From an uncultured Dietzia sp. (lineage in GTDB: Bacteria; Actinomycetota; Actinomycetes; Mycobacteriales; Mycobacteriaceae): DNA of 41,605 nucleotides. Shown piece after piece: positions 8,893 through 17,261 of this stretch. The stretch spans positions 1 through 41,605 of the forward strand of contig NZ_CALMYY010000063.1 of NCBI RefSeq assembly GCF_937873725.1, given 5' to 3'. The notes under the pieces were generated by a model. It saw only the letters and a list, made by a program, of their open reading frames with translations. It ran no database searches and had not been told where the DNA came from. Both the position numbers and the translations under genes were made by a program. Numbering within the stretch: the first letter of the stretch is position 1; every line of letters begins with the position of its first letter.

Positions 8893-9744
8893 CTACAGCG
8901 ACGCGGCGAACTCCTCGAGGTGTGCCAGGAAGCGCGGCATCTCCTCCACGAACGGCGCGTGCGCGGATTCAGGGAAGCCAACGAAGCGGGCGCCGGGGAT
9001 CATCCCGGCGTTCGCCTGCCCGGCCGAGGGCAGCACCACCCCGTCATGCTCGCCGTGGATCACCAGGGCCGGGATCGACAATCCGCGCAGGGTCTGGTCG
9101 TTGTCCACGCGGCGCGCGAGCATCTTGCCGCGGACCGCGGGGGGCGTGGCCAGCGACAGGCCGAAGATCCGCTGGCGGCTCGCCCCGTCGCCCGAGCGCA
9201 TCATCGCCGAGCCGAAGCCCGATAGCGCGGCGATCGCCCGGGCCGGGTCGTCGTCGACCCCGCCGTCCGCGACCGCCATCATGGCCGGCCCGACCGCGCC
9301 GCCCGCCGACCGCGAGATCGAGGTGACCGCCCCGCAGAGGACCAGGCCGGCGACCCTGCCCTCCCCGCGCGCGGCCAGGTAGTCCGAGACCACGATGCCG
9401 CCGTACGACCAGCCCAGCAGGATCGCGCCGGAGCCCTCGCCGATCCCGGCCGCGTCGAGCACCGCCTCGAGGTCGTCGGCCCACTGCGCGGACGAGTCGT
9501 AGCCGGCCTCCGCGACGCCCGAGTGCCCGTGGCCGCGCAGGTCCACCGCCACCACGCGGAACCGCTCCGCGAGTTCGCCCAGCAGCTCGGATCCCCAGCA
9601 GGCGCTGGACTGTGCCCAGCCGTGCACCAGGACCAGGGGCCGCGCGGCGGGATCGCCGAGGACGCGGTAGGCGAGGGTCGTGCCGTCGGAGGAGACGGCG
9701 GAGCAGACGGCGGGGGCGGGGGCGGGGGCGCCTTCAGTGGTCAT
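8893..9744 (-). CDS. Alpha/beta-hydrolase
   Basis: A 283-residue hydrolase of the alpha/beta fold: oxyanion region [22 protein letters not shown], nucleophile elbow GWSYGG, the acid in VIHGEHDG and the catalytic His in [13 protein letters not shown] lid-like insertion lies in the middle. ATG at 9744 is preferred over ATG at 9753 because a CACGAT box (minus strand, 9752-9757) is seven bases before it. It lies 50 bp upstream of mshA on the same strand. The substrate is unknown; esterase, haloperoxidase-like and lactonase activities are all possible. Confidence 0.88.
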   Translation of the reverse strand: MTTEGAPAPAPAVCSAVSSDGTTLAYRVLGDPAARPLVLVHGWAQSSACWGSELLGELAERFRVVAVDLRGHGHSGVAEAGYDSSAQWADDLEAVLDAAGIGEGSGAILLGWSYGGIVVSDYLAARGEGRVAGLVLCGAVTSISRSAGGAVGPAMMAVADGGVDDDPARAIAALSGFGSAMMRSGDGASRQRIFGLSLATPPAVRGKMLARRVDNDQTLRGLSIPALVIHGEHDGVVLPSAGQANAGMIPGARFVGFPESAHAPFVEEMPRFLAHLEEFAASL

Positions 9745-9814
9745 GCCGGTCATCGTGCCAGCACCGCGATGGCGGGGAGGCCCGCGGGGCGGCGGCACCC
9801 CTGTCTGGCCGGGG

Positions 9815-9886
9815 ATGCGCTGCCCGTGTGGTCCGGACGCCCAGCGCATGTCGGGGGATTCCGCGCATTCCGGCAGCGCGAGTCGG
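9815..9886 (+). repeat. Dispersed intergenic repeat, copy A (shorter form)
   Basis: This copy lies between the divergent hydrolase and epoxide-hydrolase-like genes. It shares with the longer copies at 18.1, 18.3 and 32.3 kb the order GCTGCC - TGGTCC - GCGCA - GCATTCC - GCAGCG. It lacks the last hairpin arm (CCGAAGGGGCAGCG). A short GCGCTG/CAGCGC pair gives it some folding potential. Confidence 0.7.
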
Positions 9887-9964
9887 GGCGGGCGAGTCGG
9901 GGCGGGCGGCCCGGGCGGGCGGATCCGTCCCCCGGAACGAGCCCGCGAGGGCTACCGTGGGCGG

Positions 9965-10414
9965 ATGGCAGTCACCAGCACCCGGACCGACGCCGACGTC
10001 GTTGTCCGCACCTTCTTCGACGCACTCGTGGCGGGATCCACCGGCACCGCCGCGGCCCTGCTCGCCGACGACGTCTGGTGGGCCAACATCGGCCTCCCGA
10101 CCGTCCGGGGCAAGCGCGCGGTGGTCGGCGCCATCTCGGCGATGAACCGCAACATCAGCTTCGACGTGGACATCCACCACCTGGCCGTGGGCGCCCCGGC
10201 CGATCCGACCGACCCCGCGGCCCCCACCATCGTGCTCACCGAACGCACCGACTACCTGGGCGTCGGACCGTTCCGCTGCGGCTTCTGGGTGTGCGGGCGC
10301 CTCGAGGTCCGGGATGGCCTGATCTGCGGATGGCAGGACTACTTCTCCACGGCCGACATGGCCCGCGGCGCGGTGCGCGGACTGGTGGGGATGGTCACCG
10401 GACGGGGTCGCTGA
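9965..10414 (+). CDS. Limonene-1,2-epoxide-hydrolase-like / SnoaL-fold protein
   Basis: A 149-residue NTF2-like protein that matches the epoxide hydrolase (LEH) subgroup more than plain SnoaL. It has TVRGKRAVVGAI, the catalytic Arg-x-Asp in LTERTDYL, and VCGRLEVRDGLICGWQDYFS with the second Asp. LEH enzymes open epoxides with water activated by Asp/Arg/Asp. M. tuberculosis EphG (Rv2740) is the known relative. The start is ATG at 9965 with a TACCGT box six bases before it. A dispersed repeat copy lies just upstream. The substrate is unknown, possibly a sterol or fatty epoxide. Confidence 0.85.
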   Translation: MAVTSTRTDADVVVRTFFDALVAGSTGTAAALLADDVWWANIGLPTVRGKRAVVGAISAMNRNISFDVDIHHLAVGAPADPTDPAAPTIVLTERTDYLGVGPFRCGFWVCGRLEVRDGLICGWQDYFSTADMARGAVRGLVGMVTGRGR

Positions 10415-10518
10415 CCTCGTCGTCGTCGTGGATCGTCGGCGTCCCCCCGCGCCGGCCGCCTCGCCACCGCACGGCCGTCGAATCGCCCCCCGCCGCCGCC
10501 GCGCCTAATCTCAACGGC

Positions 10519-11298
10519 ATGAGCACCGAGCATTCCGCCGCCCGCGAGCGGCTGGCCGCCCTCCCCCACGACACCCGCATCGCGGTGGTGACCGGCGCGT
10601 CCTCCGGGATCGGCGAGGCCACCGCGCGGGAGCTGGCACGGCTGGGCTTCCACGTGGTGGTGGGCGCCCGGCGGCTGGACCGGCTCCAGGCCCTGGCGCG
10701 CGAGATCGGCGGCACCGCGCTCCCCCTGGACGTGACGGACGCCGAGTCGTGCGCGGCGTTCTGCGCGGCCGTCCCCCGCCTGCACGTGCTGGTCAACAAC
10801 GCCGGCGGGGCCAAGGGCACCTCCACCGTCATGGACGCCGACGAGGACCAGTGGCGCTGGATGTGGGAGACCAACGTGCTCGGCACTCTACGTCTGGTGA
10901 GGGGCCTGATGCCGGTGCTGGTCGAGACGGGCGACGGGCTGGTGGTGACCATCACGTCCATCGCGGCGCTCGAGTCCTACGACAACGGCTCCGGCTACAC
11001 CTCGGCCAAGCACGCGCAGGCGGTCCTGCACCGCACGCTTCGCGGGGAGCACCTGGGGCAGCCCGTGCGCTTCACCGAGATCGCGCCCGGGATGGTGGAG
11101 ACCGAGTTCTCGCTGGTGCGGTTCGAGGGCGACGACGACAAGGCCGGCGCGGTCTACCGGGGATTGACCCCCATGGTCGCGCAGGACATCGCCGAGATCG
11201 TCGGATTCGTGGCGAGCCGGCCGTCGCACGTCAACCTCGACACGATCGTGGTGAAGCCGCGGGACCAGCATTCCGCGATGCGCGCGCACCGACGCTGA
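10519..11298 (+). CDS. Short-chain dehydrogenase/reductase (Rv0484c-like)
   Basis: A 259-residue classical SDR: cofactor loop TGASSGIGEA, an NADP-type basic residue in GARRLDRL, LDVTDAES, LVNNAGGAKG, the catalytic Ser in ITSIAALES and the YxxxK pair in GYTSAKHA. ATG at 10519 follows a TAATCT box by seven bases. It holds the same place as Rv0484c between murB and mshA in mycobacteria. It resembles the YdfG/serine-3-dehydrogenase branch (APGMVETEFS), but the substrate is not known. Confidence 0.9.
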   Translation: MSTEHSAARERLAALPHDTRIAVVTGASSGIGEATARELARLGFHVVVGARRLDRLQALAREIGGTALPLDVTDAESCAAFCAAVPRLHVLVNNAGGAKGTSTVMDADEDQWRWMWETNVLGTLRLVRGLMPVLVETGDGLVVTITSIAALESYDNGSGYTSAKHAQAVLHRTLRGEHLGQPVRFTEIAPGMVETEFSLVRFEGDDDKAGAVYRGLTPMVAQDIAEIVGFVASRPSHVNLDTIVVKPRDQHSAMRAHRR

Positions 11299-11316
11299 GC
11301 ACGCTAGCCTCGACGC

Positions 11317-11856
11317 ATGCCAAAGATCGGTAGCCAGTCCTTCAACGACCTCCTCTCGGCGCAGGTGGGCCACGAGTTCGCCGCGAGCCAGCAGTACATC
11401 GCGATCGCCGTCTGGGCGGACGCCAAGGATCTGCCCCAGCTGGCCACCCGCTTCTACCAGCACAGCCTGGGCGAGCGGAACCACGCCATGATGATGGTCC
11501 AGTACATGCTCGACCGCGACATCCCGGTGACCATCCCGGCGGTGCCCGCGCCGCAGGCCAGCTTCGGCGGCCCGCTCGACGCCCTGCGCACGGCTCTGGA
11601 CCAGGAGCAGCAGGTCACCCGGCAGATCGAGGCCCTCTTCCAGGCCGCGCGCGCCGAGTCCGACCCGCTGGGCGAGCAGTTCATGCTGTGGTTCCTCCGC
11701 GAGCAGGTCGAGGAGGTCGCCAACATGAGCACCCTGGTGGCGATCGCCGAGCGCGCCGCCGACGACTGGTTCCGCATCGAGGAGTACATGGCGCGCGAGA
11801 CGGACGCCTCGTCCAACACCGGCACCCCGCCCGCGGTCGCCGGCGGCGCGGTCTGA
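11317..11856 (+). CDS. Ferritin (BfrB-like iron-storage protein)
   Basis: The 179-residue four-helix ferritin oxidises Fe(II) and stores iron in a 24-mer shell. Ferroxidase-type residues are visible in QVGHEFAASQQYIAI (Glu), LGERNHAMMM (Glu and His) and FLREQVEEV (Glu, Gln). The C-terminal tail (ASSNTGTPPAVAGGAV) is extended, as in mycobacterial BfrB. ATG at 11317 has a TAGCCT box six bases upstream and lies 18 bases after the SDR stop. No haem-binding Met typical of bacterioferritin is recognisable. No IdeR box was recognised upstream. Confidence 0.93.
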   Translation: MPKIGSQSFNDLLSAQVGHEFAASQQYIAIAVWADAKDLPQLATRFYQHSLGERNHAMMMVQYMLDRDIPVTIPAVPAPQASFGGPLDALRTALDQEQQVTRQIEALFQAARAESDPLGEQFMLWFLREQVEEVANMSTLVAIAERAADDWFRIEEYMARETDASSNTGTPPAVAGGAV

Positions 11857-11861
11857 CCCAC

Positions 11862-11920
11862 GCGCCACCGGGCCACTCCCCGGGCCACCGCGCCCCCGGG
11901 CCACCGGGCCACCGGGCCAC
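11862..11920. repeat. CCACCGGG-type short tandem repeat
   Basis: Directly after the ferritin stop, GCCACCGGGCCACTC and then repeated CCACCGGG units (period about 9) run into the adjoining palindrome. This is low-complexity GC DNA with no coding signal on either strand. Confidence 0.75.
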
Positions 11921-11982
11921 CGAGAAGAGTGTTTCGCGCACCTCCACTCGACGGATACGCGCGAAACACTCTTCTCGGCGGC
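11917..11982. repeat. Perfect 19-bp-arm palindrome with unusual AT-richer arms
   Basis: CGAGAAGAGTGTTTCGCGC (11921-11939) and its exact complement (11959-11977) flank a 19-base loop. Three to four further pairs extend the stem with one mismatch. It lies at the decayed 3' end of the reductase pseudogene and faces the ferritin gene, so it may act as a bidirectional terminator. The arms are much less GC-rich than the surroundings, which also fits an inserted palindromic element. Confidence 0.85.
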
Positions 11983-12246
11983 GTGGCAGGGAGAACTCCA
12001 CGTAGCTCACCCCGCTCTCGAAGTCCCGACGCGTCCGACGGGTCAGCGCCAGCGAGAGCGACCCGCCCGCCGCCCGCGCCACCAGCGGGATGCCCGCGCC
12101 GAGGACGACCGGATTGACCGTGAGGCATAGTGCTCGATGATCCAGGGCATGTGGTCGCCCTCGACGAGGAAGTCGTCACAGCCGCCGCCGGGGTCGGCGA
12201 TGCCACCGTCGACGCTCACAGCCACGTAGTAGATGAGCTTGCGCAC
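11978..12246 (-). pseudogene. RibD-C/DHFR-like reductase remnant with internal deletion
   Basis: From GTG at 12246 (Shine-Dalgarno GAGAGGA upstream) the reading begins with a classic RibD C-terminal/DHFR-family N-terminus, KLIYYVAVSVDGGIADP, then DDFLVEGDHMPW. After about 40 codons (near 12125) the next recognisable piece, VVLGAGIPLVARAAGG followed by LALTRRTRRDFESGVSYVEF, is in another frame and is the normal C-terminus. About 100 residues of the family's usual 185-200 are missing. The sequence then runs into the palindrome at 11917-11982 without a clean stop. The gene is dead in this form; an assembly error cannot be excluded. Confidence 0.8.
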
Positions 12247-12303
12247 GGTGGGTCCTCTCTGGGGATGGGTGTGTTCGCGTGCGTCCACCCCGCCGGAGCG
12301 GGG

Positions 12304-13941
12304 TCAGTCGAGGGTGATCACGTCGTCCACCCCCACCCGGTCGCAGAAGCCGTCGTCGTGGCTGACCAGGAGCAAAGCCCCCCGCCACTGTGAGAGCGCG
12401 TCGGCGAGCACCTGCACGCCGTCGAGGTCGAGGTTGTTGGTGGGCTCGTCCAGGACCAGCAACTGCGGCACCGGCCGGGCGAACAGCCGCGCCGCCAGCG
12501 CCGCCCGGAGGCGCTCACCGCCGGACAGGTCCGCGAGCCTACGGAACCCGGCGTCGCCGGTGAACAGGAAACGCGCCGCGTGGGCGTGGGCCTCCTCCGC
12601 CGACGCCTCGGGGCGGACCGCGCGGATCGCGTCGACGACCGACCACTCCGGGTGCTCGACGCGAAGATCCTGCGGCAGCAGGGCCCAGGGCACGTGGACG
12701 GCCTCGTCGTGGTCGCCCGCCTCCGAGGCGCCCCGGCCCGCGCCCGAACCGCCCGAACGGCCTCCACGACCGGCCACACCCTCGCCGAACAGCCGCCGCA
12801 GCAACGTGGTCTTGCCGCTGCCGTTGGGTCCGGCCAGACGCACGCGCGCCGGCCCCGCGAGGTGGATCCGGCCGGCGACCGGGTCCACGGCGTCCAGGAC
12901 GATCCGGCCCGTCGGCAGCCCGGGATCGGGCATCGGGATCCGCAGCAGTTCGTCGTGCCGCACCGCGTCGTCGGCCTCGCTCAACCGCTCGCGGGCCCGG
13001 TCGACACCCTGTTGGTGGACCGTGCGCAGCCTGCCCGCCGACTCCTGGGCGGACTTCCGGCGCGCGTCCATGAGGATCTTGGGCATCCCGCCCGCCGCCT
13101 GGACGCGGCGCCCCTGCGCGGCCCGGCGGCTGGCCTTCTCGGCCCCCTCTGCCTTGTCCCGCTTCTCGGCGCGCAGGTCGTTGCGCGCACCCGTCAGCGC
13201 CTGCAGCGCGGCGGCCTGCTCGGCGTCCACCACCTCGCGGTAGTGGCGATACGCCCCGCCGAATACCCGGCACCTGCCGGCCCGCAGTTCGACGGTGGTG
13301 TCGACGCGCTCCAGCAGCTCCAGGTCGTGGCTCACCACCAGCGCGACCCGCTCCCCGCCGGCGGTGAACCGGTCGAGGGCGTCGAACAGCCGGGCGCGCG
13401 CCCGTCGATCCAGGTTGTTGGTCGGCTCGTCCAACAGCAGCACCCGCGGCTGCCCGAGGATCCGACCCGCCAACGCCGCGAGGGTGCGTTCCCCGCCGGA
13501 CAGCGCACCGGTCGGCCGGCTCAGCTCCGTGGGTAGGCCCAGCTCCGCCAGGAGCGCGACGGTCCGCTCGGCCACCGCCCAGTCGTCGCCGATCGCGGTG
13601 AAGTCGTCGTCGTCGCCCTCCCCCGCCTCGATCCGTTCCAGCGCGGCCAGGCGCGCTCCCACACCGAGTTCGTCGGCGAGGGTGTGGCCGGCGGGGGCGT
13701 CGGCGAGCAGCTGCGGCAGGTAGGCCACGGCGGGCGGCCGGGCCGGTACGCCGTCGACGGTGATCGACCCGGCCGAGGGCCGGAGCTCGGCGGCCGCCAG
13801 ACGCAGCAGGGTGCTCTTGCCGGCGCCGTTGCGCCCGATCAGCGCGGTGAGGCCGGGGCCCACGGTGAGGTCGAGCCCGGTGAAGAGGGGGGTGTGGTCG
13901 GGGAACGCGTAGGCGACGTCCGACAGGACGAGGGAAGACAT
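12304..13941 (-). CDS. ABC-F family ATPase (ribosome-associated, two ATP-binding domains)
   Basis: A 545-residue soluble protein with two ABC domains and no membrane segment. Domain 1: Walker A GRNGAGKST, signature LSGGERT, Walker B LLLDEPTNNLD. A charged linker (about 280-370: GARNDLRAEKRDKAE, KASRRAAQGRR) is followed by domain 2: GPNGSGKTT, LSGGERLRAALAARL, LLVLDEPTNNLDLDG. ABC-F proteins act on the ribosomal E site; some protect against antibiotics and others are housekeeping factors. Which applies here is unknown. ATG at 13941 has a GGAG five bases upstream, and the frame stays open 34 codons further upstream. It follows yidC on the same strand. Confidence 0.9.
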   Translation of the reverse strand: MSSLVLSDVAYAFPDHTPLFTGLDLTVGPGLTALIGRNGAGKSTLLRLAAAELRPSAGSITVDGVPARPPAVAYLPQLLADAPAGHTLADELGVGARLAALERIEAGEGDDDDFTAIGDDWAVAERTVALLAELGLPTELSRPTGALSGGERTLAALAGRILGQPRVLLLDEPTNNLDRRARARLFDALDRFTAGGERVALVVSHDLELLERVDTTVELRAGRCRVFGGAYRHYREVVDAEQAAALQALTGARNDLRAEKRDKAEGAEKASRRAAQGRRVQAAGGMPKILMDARRKSAQESAGRLRTVHQQGVDRARERLSEADDAVRHDELLRIPMPDPGLPTGRIVLDAVDPVAGRIHLAGPARVRLAGPNGSGKTTLLRRLFGEGVAGRGGRSGGSGAGRGASEAGDHDEAVHVPWALLPQDLRVEHPEWSVVDAIRAVRPEASAEEAHAHAARFLFTGDAGFRRLADLSGGERLRAALAARLFARPVPQLLVLDEPTNNLDLDGVQVLADALSQWRGALLLVSHDDGFCDRVGVDDVITLD

Positions 13942-14102
13942 GCATGCTCCGGGGAGGTGGCGGATGGGCCGGGTCTCACCTGGGGTCGAGCACTGTCCTT
14001 CGGTCTCCTCGACTCGGGTGCTCGGCGTGGTGCCCCTCGCCACCGGGATCTCTCCGCGGTCGCGCCGTGCGCCTGCCGACGTGCAGCGTGAACGCTACGC
14101 CC

Positions 14103-14118
14103 GCCGCCCGGGGGCGGC
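14103..14118 (-). terminator. Possible hairpin after yidC
   Basis: GCCGCCC (14103-14109) pairs with GGGCGGC (14112-14118). It lies 55 bases past the yidC stop and before the ABC-F gene. It is short and has no T tract, so the call is weak. The rest of the 231-base spacer shows no other feature I can name. Confidence 0.35.
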
Positions 14119-14172
14119 AAGGGTCCGGCGATCATCCCGTGGGGCGCAGGGGCGGGACGACGACGACGAGGG

Positions 14173-15246
14173 CTACATGAACGCGCTGGGGGGCAGGCCC
14201 TCGCGGCTGCTCATGGGGAGCTCCTTGTCCAGCCTCTCCATGAAGAAGTGCGACTGCACCGCGGTCCAGATGTTGTTGGTGAGCCAGTACAGGCCGATCG
14301 CGATGGGGAAGTTGAAGAAGTACGCGCCCACGATCGGGAAGAACGGGAACAGGTACATCATGATCTTCATCGACTGGTTCATCGACTCGGTCATGGACTC
14401 GGCGATCGACTGGAAGTCCTGCGGCTTGGCGTCCGCCCCCGCCTTGGCGGGAGCTCCCGGGGTGCCGTCATCGTCGGCCGCGTCGCCGGCGTCTGCGACG
14501 GGGGTGGGGGCCTGGCCGTCGATCTCGACCACCTCGCCGTCGACGACCGGGCCGCCCGCGCGCTCCTCGGCGTCCACGCGGGCGAGCGCCTCCTGCTCGG
14601 CCACCTTGGCGGCCTTCTGCCGGCGGAAGGAGTTCCACATGTTGATGAAGGTGGCGATGCCCGCCAGCACGAACAGCGGCACGGCCAGCACCAGGATGTC
14701 CTCGCGCACCAGCCCCGGGTGCAGCGAGTCCATGACCTCCTGCGGCATCCGGATGTACGAGGCCAGCGGGACGCCGAAGATCTCGGCGTTGAGGAACGAG
14801 GCGACCTGCTGGGGCTGGAACGCCCCGTTGGTCATCTGCGAGGCCTCCTCGATCGACTTGCCGGGAGGCGAGAAGTTGAGCAGCACGTGGTACAGGCCGA
14901 TGAACACCGGGATCTGCACGAGCAGCGGCAGGCAGCCGGCGGCGGGGTTGACCCCGGCGTCGGCGTACAGCGCCTGCATCTCCTTGGCCTGCTCCTGGCG
15001 GTCCTCGGGGGACTTGCGGTCCTTGTACTTGTTCTGCAGCTCCTTCATCTTGGGAGCGATCTGCGCCATCTTGCGCATGGAGAACTGCTGCCGGTACATC
15101 GACCGCATGAGCAGCAGCCGCACGGTCACCACCAGCAGCAACACCGAGCCCACCCAGGCCAGGCCCGAGTCCGGGTCCACGACGAAGCTCAGCGCCCAGT
15201 GCCAGAACTTCATGACGAGCGACACCGGATACGCGAACAGGTCCAC
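14173..15246 (-). CDS. yidC: YidC/Oxa1-family membrane protein insertase
   Basis: A 357-residue insertase with about five membrane segments and no signal-peptide domain, as in Gram-positive YidC. The conserved groove arginine is R43 in LLVVTVRLLLMRS. Other signature parts are KMKELQNKYKDRK, NPAAGCLPLLVQIPVFIGLY and FPIAIGLYWLTNNIWTAVQ. A long acidic, Ala/Gly/Asp-rich stretch (about 225-275) sits before the last helices. The start is GTG at 15246 with GGAG eight bases upstream. It is next to murB and not in the usual rpmH-rnpA-yidC cluster, so it may be a second YidC paralogue; this cannot be tested from the window. Confidence 0.92.
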   Translation of the reverse strand: MDLFAYPVSLVMKFWHWALSFVVDPDSGLAWVGSVLLLVVTVRLLLMRSMYRQQFSMRKMAQIAPKMKELQNKYKDRKSPEDRQEQAKEMQALYADAGVNPAAGCLPLLVQIPVFIGLYHVLLNFSPPGKSIEEASQMTNGAFQPQQVASFLNAEIFGVPLASYIRMPQEVMDSLHPGLVREDILVLAVPLFVLAGIATFINMWNSFRRQKAAKVAEQEALARVDAEERAGGPVVDGEVVEIDGQAPTPVADAGDAADDDGTPGAPAKAGADAKPQDFQSIAESMTESMNQSMKIMMYLFPFFPIVGAYFFNFPIAIGLYWLTNNIWTAVQSHFFMERLDKELPMSSREGLPPSAFM

Positions 15247-15386
15247 GGGCGAATCTCCAGGAGGACGGCGGCGCCGGGCGGGCGCGCGGGGCGGGACGGG
15301 ACTACACGTGCGCTTCCAGCGTGCCAGGGTTGACGCGCGTGGCGGTCGCCGGGGTCACCCGCCCGCGACGACCGCGGCCCGGACGG

Positions 15387-15423
15387 CTCCGGCCCCGGCT
15401 CCGGCTCTGGCTCCGGCTCCGGC
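15387..15423. repeat. GGCTCC hexanucleotide tandem repeat at the murB 3' end
   Basis: About six degenerate copies of GGCTCC (variants GGCCCC, GGCTCT) run up to the murB stop codon. On the minus strand they form the start of the murB 3' spacer. Arrays of this kind are prone to slippage. No coding role is apparent. The rest of the 177-base murB-yidC spacer has nothing else recognisable. Confidence 0.75.
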
Positions 15424-16629
15424 TCAGATGCTGCACCCCACCCACACCGGCTCGGGGTGCAGGTCCACGCCGAACGCCTCCCGGACGCCGTCGCGGACCT
15501 CCCGCGCGAGCGCGATCACGTCGTCGGCCGTGGCGCGGCCCCGGTTGGTCAGCGCGAGCGTGTGTTTGGTGGACAGGCGGGCGAGCGCCGACGACGAGGG
15601 GTACCCCTTCCCGAAACCGGCCCGCTCGATCAGCCATCCCGCCGAGAGTTTGACCCCGTTCGCACCGGGGAACGCCGGCATCTGCGCGGCCTGCCCCACC
15701 CCGAGGCGGTCCGCCACCCGGGACCGCACCGTGGGGAGGTCCTCCTCGCCGATCACCGGGTTGGTGAAGAAGGACCCGGCGGACCAGGTGTCCTCGTCGT
15801 CGTCGTCCAGCACCATGCCCTTCCCGCGGCGCAGCTCGAGGACGGTCTCGCGCGCGACGGCGGCGTCGGTCCGCTCCCCCGGTTCCACGCCCAGGCGCCC
15901 GGCCAGCTCGGCGTAGCGGACGGGCTCGCTGCGGCCGGCGGGGTCGAGGTGGAACTCCACCTCGAGGACCACGGCGCGGTCGGTGTTCTTCAGCACGGAC
16001 GTCCGGTACGCGAGCCCGAGCGCGCCCGGGGCGACCCACTCGTCGACGCCGGTGTGGCGGTCGAACCAGCGCACGCGGTGCAGGACCTGCGCCACCTCGA
16101 CCCCGTAGGCGCCCACGTTCTGGACCGGGGTCGCGCCCACCGAGCCCGGGATGCCGGACAGGCACTCCAGGCCGCCGTATCCGCGGGCGACGGTGTCCGC
16201 CACGAGCTCGTCCCAGGCCAGCCCGGCGCCGGCCCGGACGACGATCCGCCCGTGGGGGGCGGCCTCCCCGGCGGCCGCGGCGGCGTCGTCCGCCTCCCCG
16301 CCGGCCGCGGCGCCGTCGTCCGTCGCGCCGCGGTACTCCACCTCGCGGTTGCGCACGGCCACCACCACCAGGTCCAGATCGCCGCCGGCCACCACGAGGT
16401 TGGAGCCGCCGCCCAGCACGAGCACCGGCACCCCCGCCGCGTCCAGCGCGGCGACGGCCGCCGTGACCGCGTCGGCCGTGGAGCACTCCAGCAGCGCGCG
16501 CGGCCGGCCGCCGATGCGCAGCGTGGTGAGGCTGTCCAGGCGGGCGTCGGGGACCACGGCGACGCCGGCGACATCCGCCAGGTCGCGGATCACGGCGTCG
16601 ACCCGGCGGTCGGAGGAGGGCGGGAGCAC
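15424..16629 (-). CDS. murB: UDP-N-acetylenolpyruvoylglucosamine reductase
   Basis: A 401-residue FAD enzyme that reduces UDP-GlcNAc-enolpyruvate to UDP-MurNAc, a peptidoglycan precursor. Seen: LTTLRIGGRPRALLEC, FAD loop LVLGGGSNLVVAGGD, CLSGIPGSVGATPVQNVGAY, LAYRTSVLKNTDR, the catalytic Ser in GSFFTNPVI, and AGWLIERAGF with LALTNRGRATADDV. An Ala/Gly/Asp-rich insertion (about residues 118-142) is unusual. GTG at 16629 is chosen over upstream GTG 16647 and ATG 16668 because TACCCT lies exactly seven bases before it on the minus strand. The ATG choice would overlap the divergent gene's start. Confidence 0.93.
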   Translation of the reverse strand: MLPPSSDRRVDAVIRDLADVAGVAVVPDARLDSLTTLRIGGRPRALLECSTADAVTAAVAALDAAGVPVLVLGGGSNLVVAGGDLDLVVVAVRNREVEYRGATDDGAAAGGEADDAAAAAGEAAPHGRIVVRAGAGLAWDELVADTVARGYGGLECLSGIPGSVGATPVQNVGAYGVEVAQVLHRVRWFDRHTGVDEWVAPGALGLAYRTSVLKNTDRAVVLEVEFHLDPAGRSEPVRYAELAGRLGVEPGERTDAAVARETVLELRRGKGMVLDDDDEDTWSAGSFFTNPVIGEEDLPTVRSRVADRLGVGQAAQMPAFPGANGVKLSAGWLIERAGFGKGYPSSSALARLSTKHTLALTNRGRATADDVIALAREVRDGVREAFGVDLHPEPVWVGCSI

Positions 16630-16636
16630 ACGCCCG

Positions 16637-16659
16637 AGGGTAGTCACCCCTAGTAGTGT
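16637..16659. promoter_or_regulatory. Divergent leaderless promoters murB / DUF2505
   Basis: Within 37 bp, TACCCT (minus strand, 16637-16642) lies seven bases before the murB GTG, and TAGTGT (plus strand, 16654-16659) lies seven bases before the DUF2505 ATG. No ribosome-binding site precedes either start. Confidence 0.65.
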
Positions 16660-16666
16660 TCTGGTC

Positions 16667-17167
16667 ATGGCGACCCGCTTCTCCCATTCGGCCCGCATCG
16701 AGTCCCGGCTCGAGACCGTGTTCACGTCGTATGCCGACGAGGCCTTCTGGCACGACCGGCTGAGCACCGTCGGCAGCCCCGCGGACACGCTCGACGACTT
16801 TGTGGTCACCAGCGAATCGATCTCGGTGACCGTCACGCAGGTCATCCCCGACGAGGACATCCCGGACCTGGCCCGCAAGGTCCTGCCCGGGCAGCTGACG
16901 ATCGTGCGCACCAACACCTTCACCGGCTTCGACGGCGAACGGTTCTCGGGCACCGCGCGCGCCGAGGCCGCCGGCGGGCTCGGGTTGATCGACGGCGGCG
17001 CGGAGGCGGTCAGCGAGGGCGGGTTGGCGCTGGAATCGGTGTCCGGCAAGGTCAAGGTGTCCGTCCCGCTCCTCGGCGGCAAGCTGGAGAAACTGGTCAT
17101 CTCGCACCTCACGCACCTGTTCGCGGCCGAGTACGAGCACCTCAACCGCTGGGTCTCGCGGCACTGA
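16667..17167 (+). CDS. DUF2505 protein (Rv0481c-like)
   Basis: A 166-residue protein of the actinobacterial DUF2505 family, distantly related to START/SRPBCC ligand-binding folds. It opens with ATRFSHSARIESRLETVFT, then DEAFWHDRLSTVGSP, a mid strand LTIVRTNTFTGFDG, and ends in a helix (LTHLFAAEYEHLNRWV). It has no signal peptide or membrane segment. It is divergent from murB as Rv0481c is in mycobacteria, and its ATG has a TAGTGT box seven bases upstream. The ligand and role are unknown. Confidence 0.88.
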   Translation: MATRFSHSARIESRLETVFTSYADEAFWHDRLSTVGSPADTLDDFVVTSESISVTVTQVIPDEDIPDLARKVLPGQLTIVRTNTFTGFDGERFSGTARAEAAGGLGLIDGGAEAVSEGGLALESVSGKVKVSVPLLGGKLEKLVISHLTHLFAAEYEHLNRWVSRH

Positions 17168-17261
17168 GCCGCCTCCGGGCCACACGTCCCGGCGCACCGC
17201 GGTCGCGGGGACGTGACCTGCGGTTCTGCACGCCGGGCCGGGATCGGCGACAATCGGACCA

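Noticed and set aside
13942..14043. A leader peptide or attenuator for the ABC-F gene in the 34 codons upstream of its ATG.
   Set aside because: The stretch is in frame with the ABC-F gene and has no own stop or alternative hairpins that I can support.
16630..16668. Longer murB starts at ATG 16668 or GTG 16647.
   Set aside because: ATG 16668 would overlap the start codon of the divergent DUF2505 gene. Neither has a -10 box at the usual 6-8 bases, while GTG 16629 has TACCCT exactly seven bases upstream.
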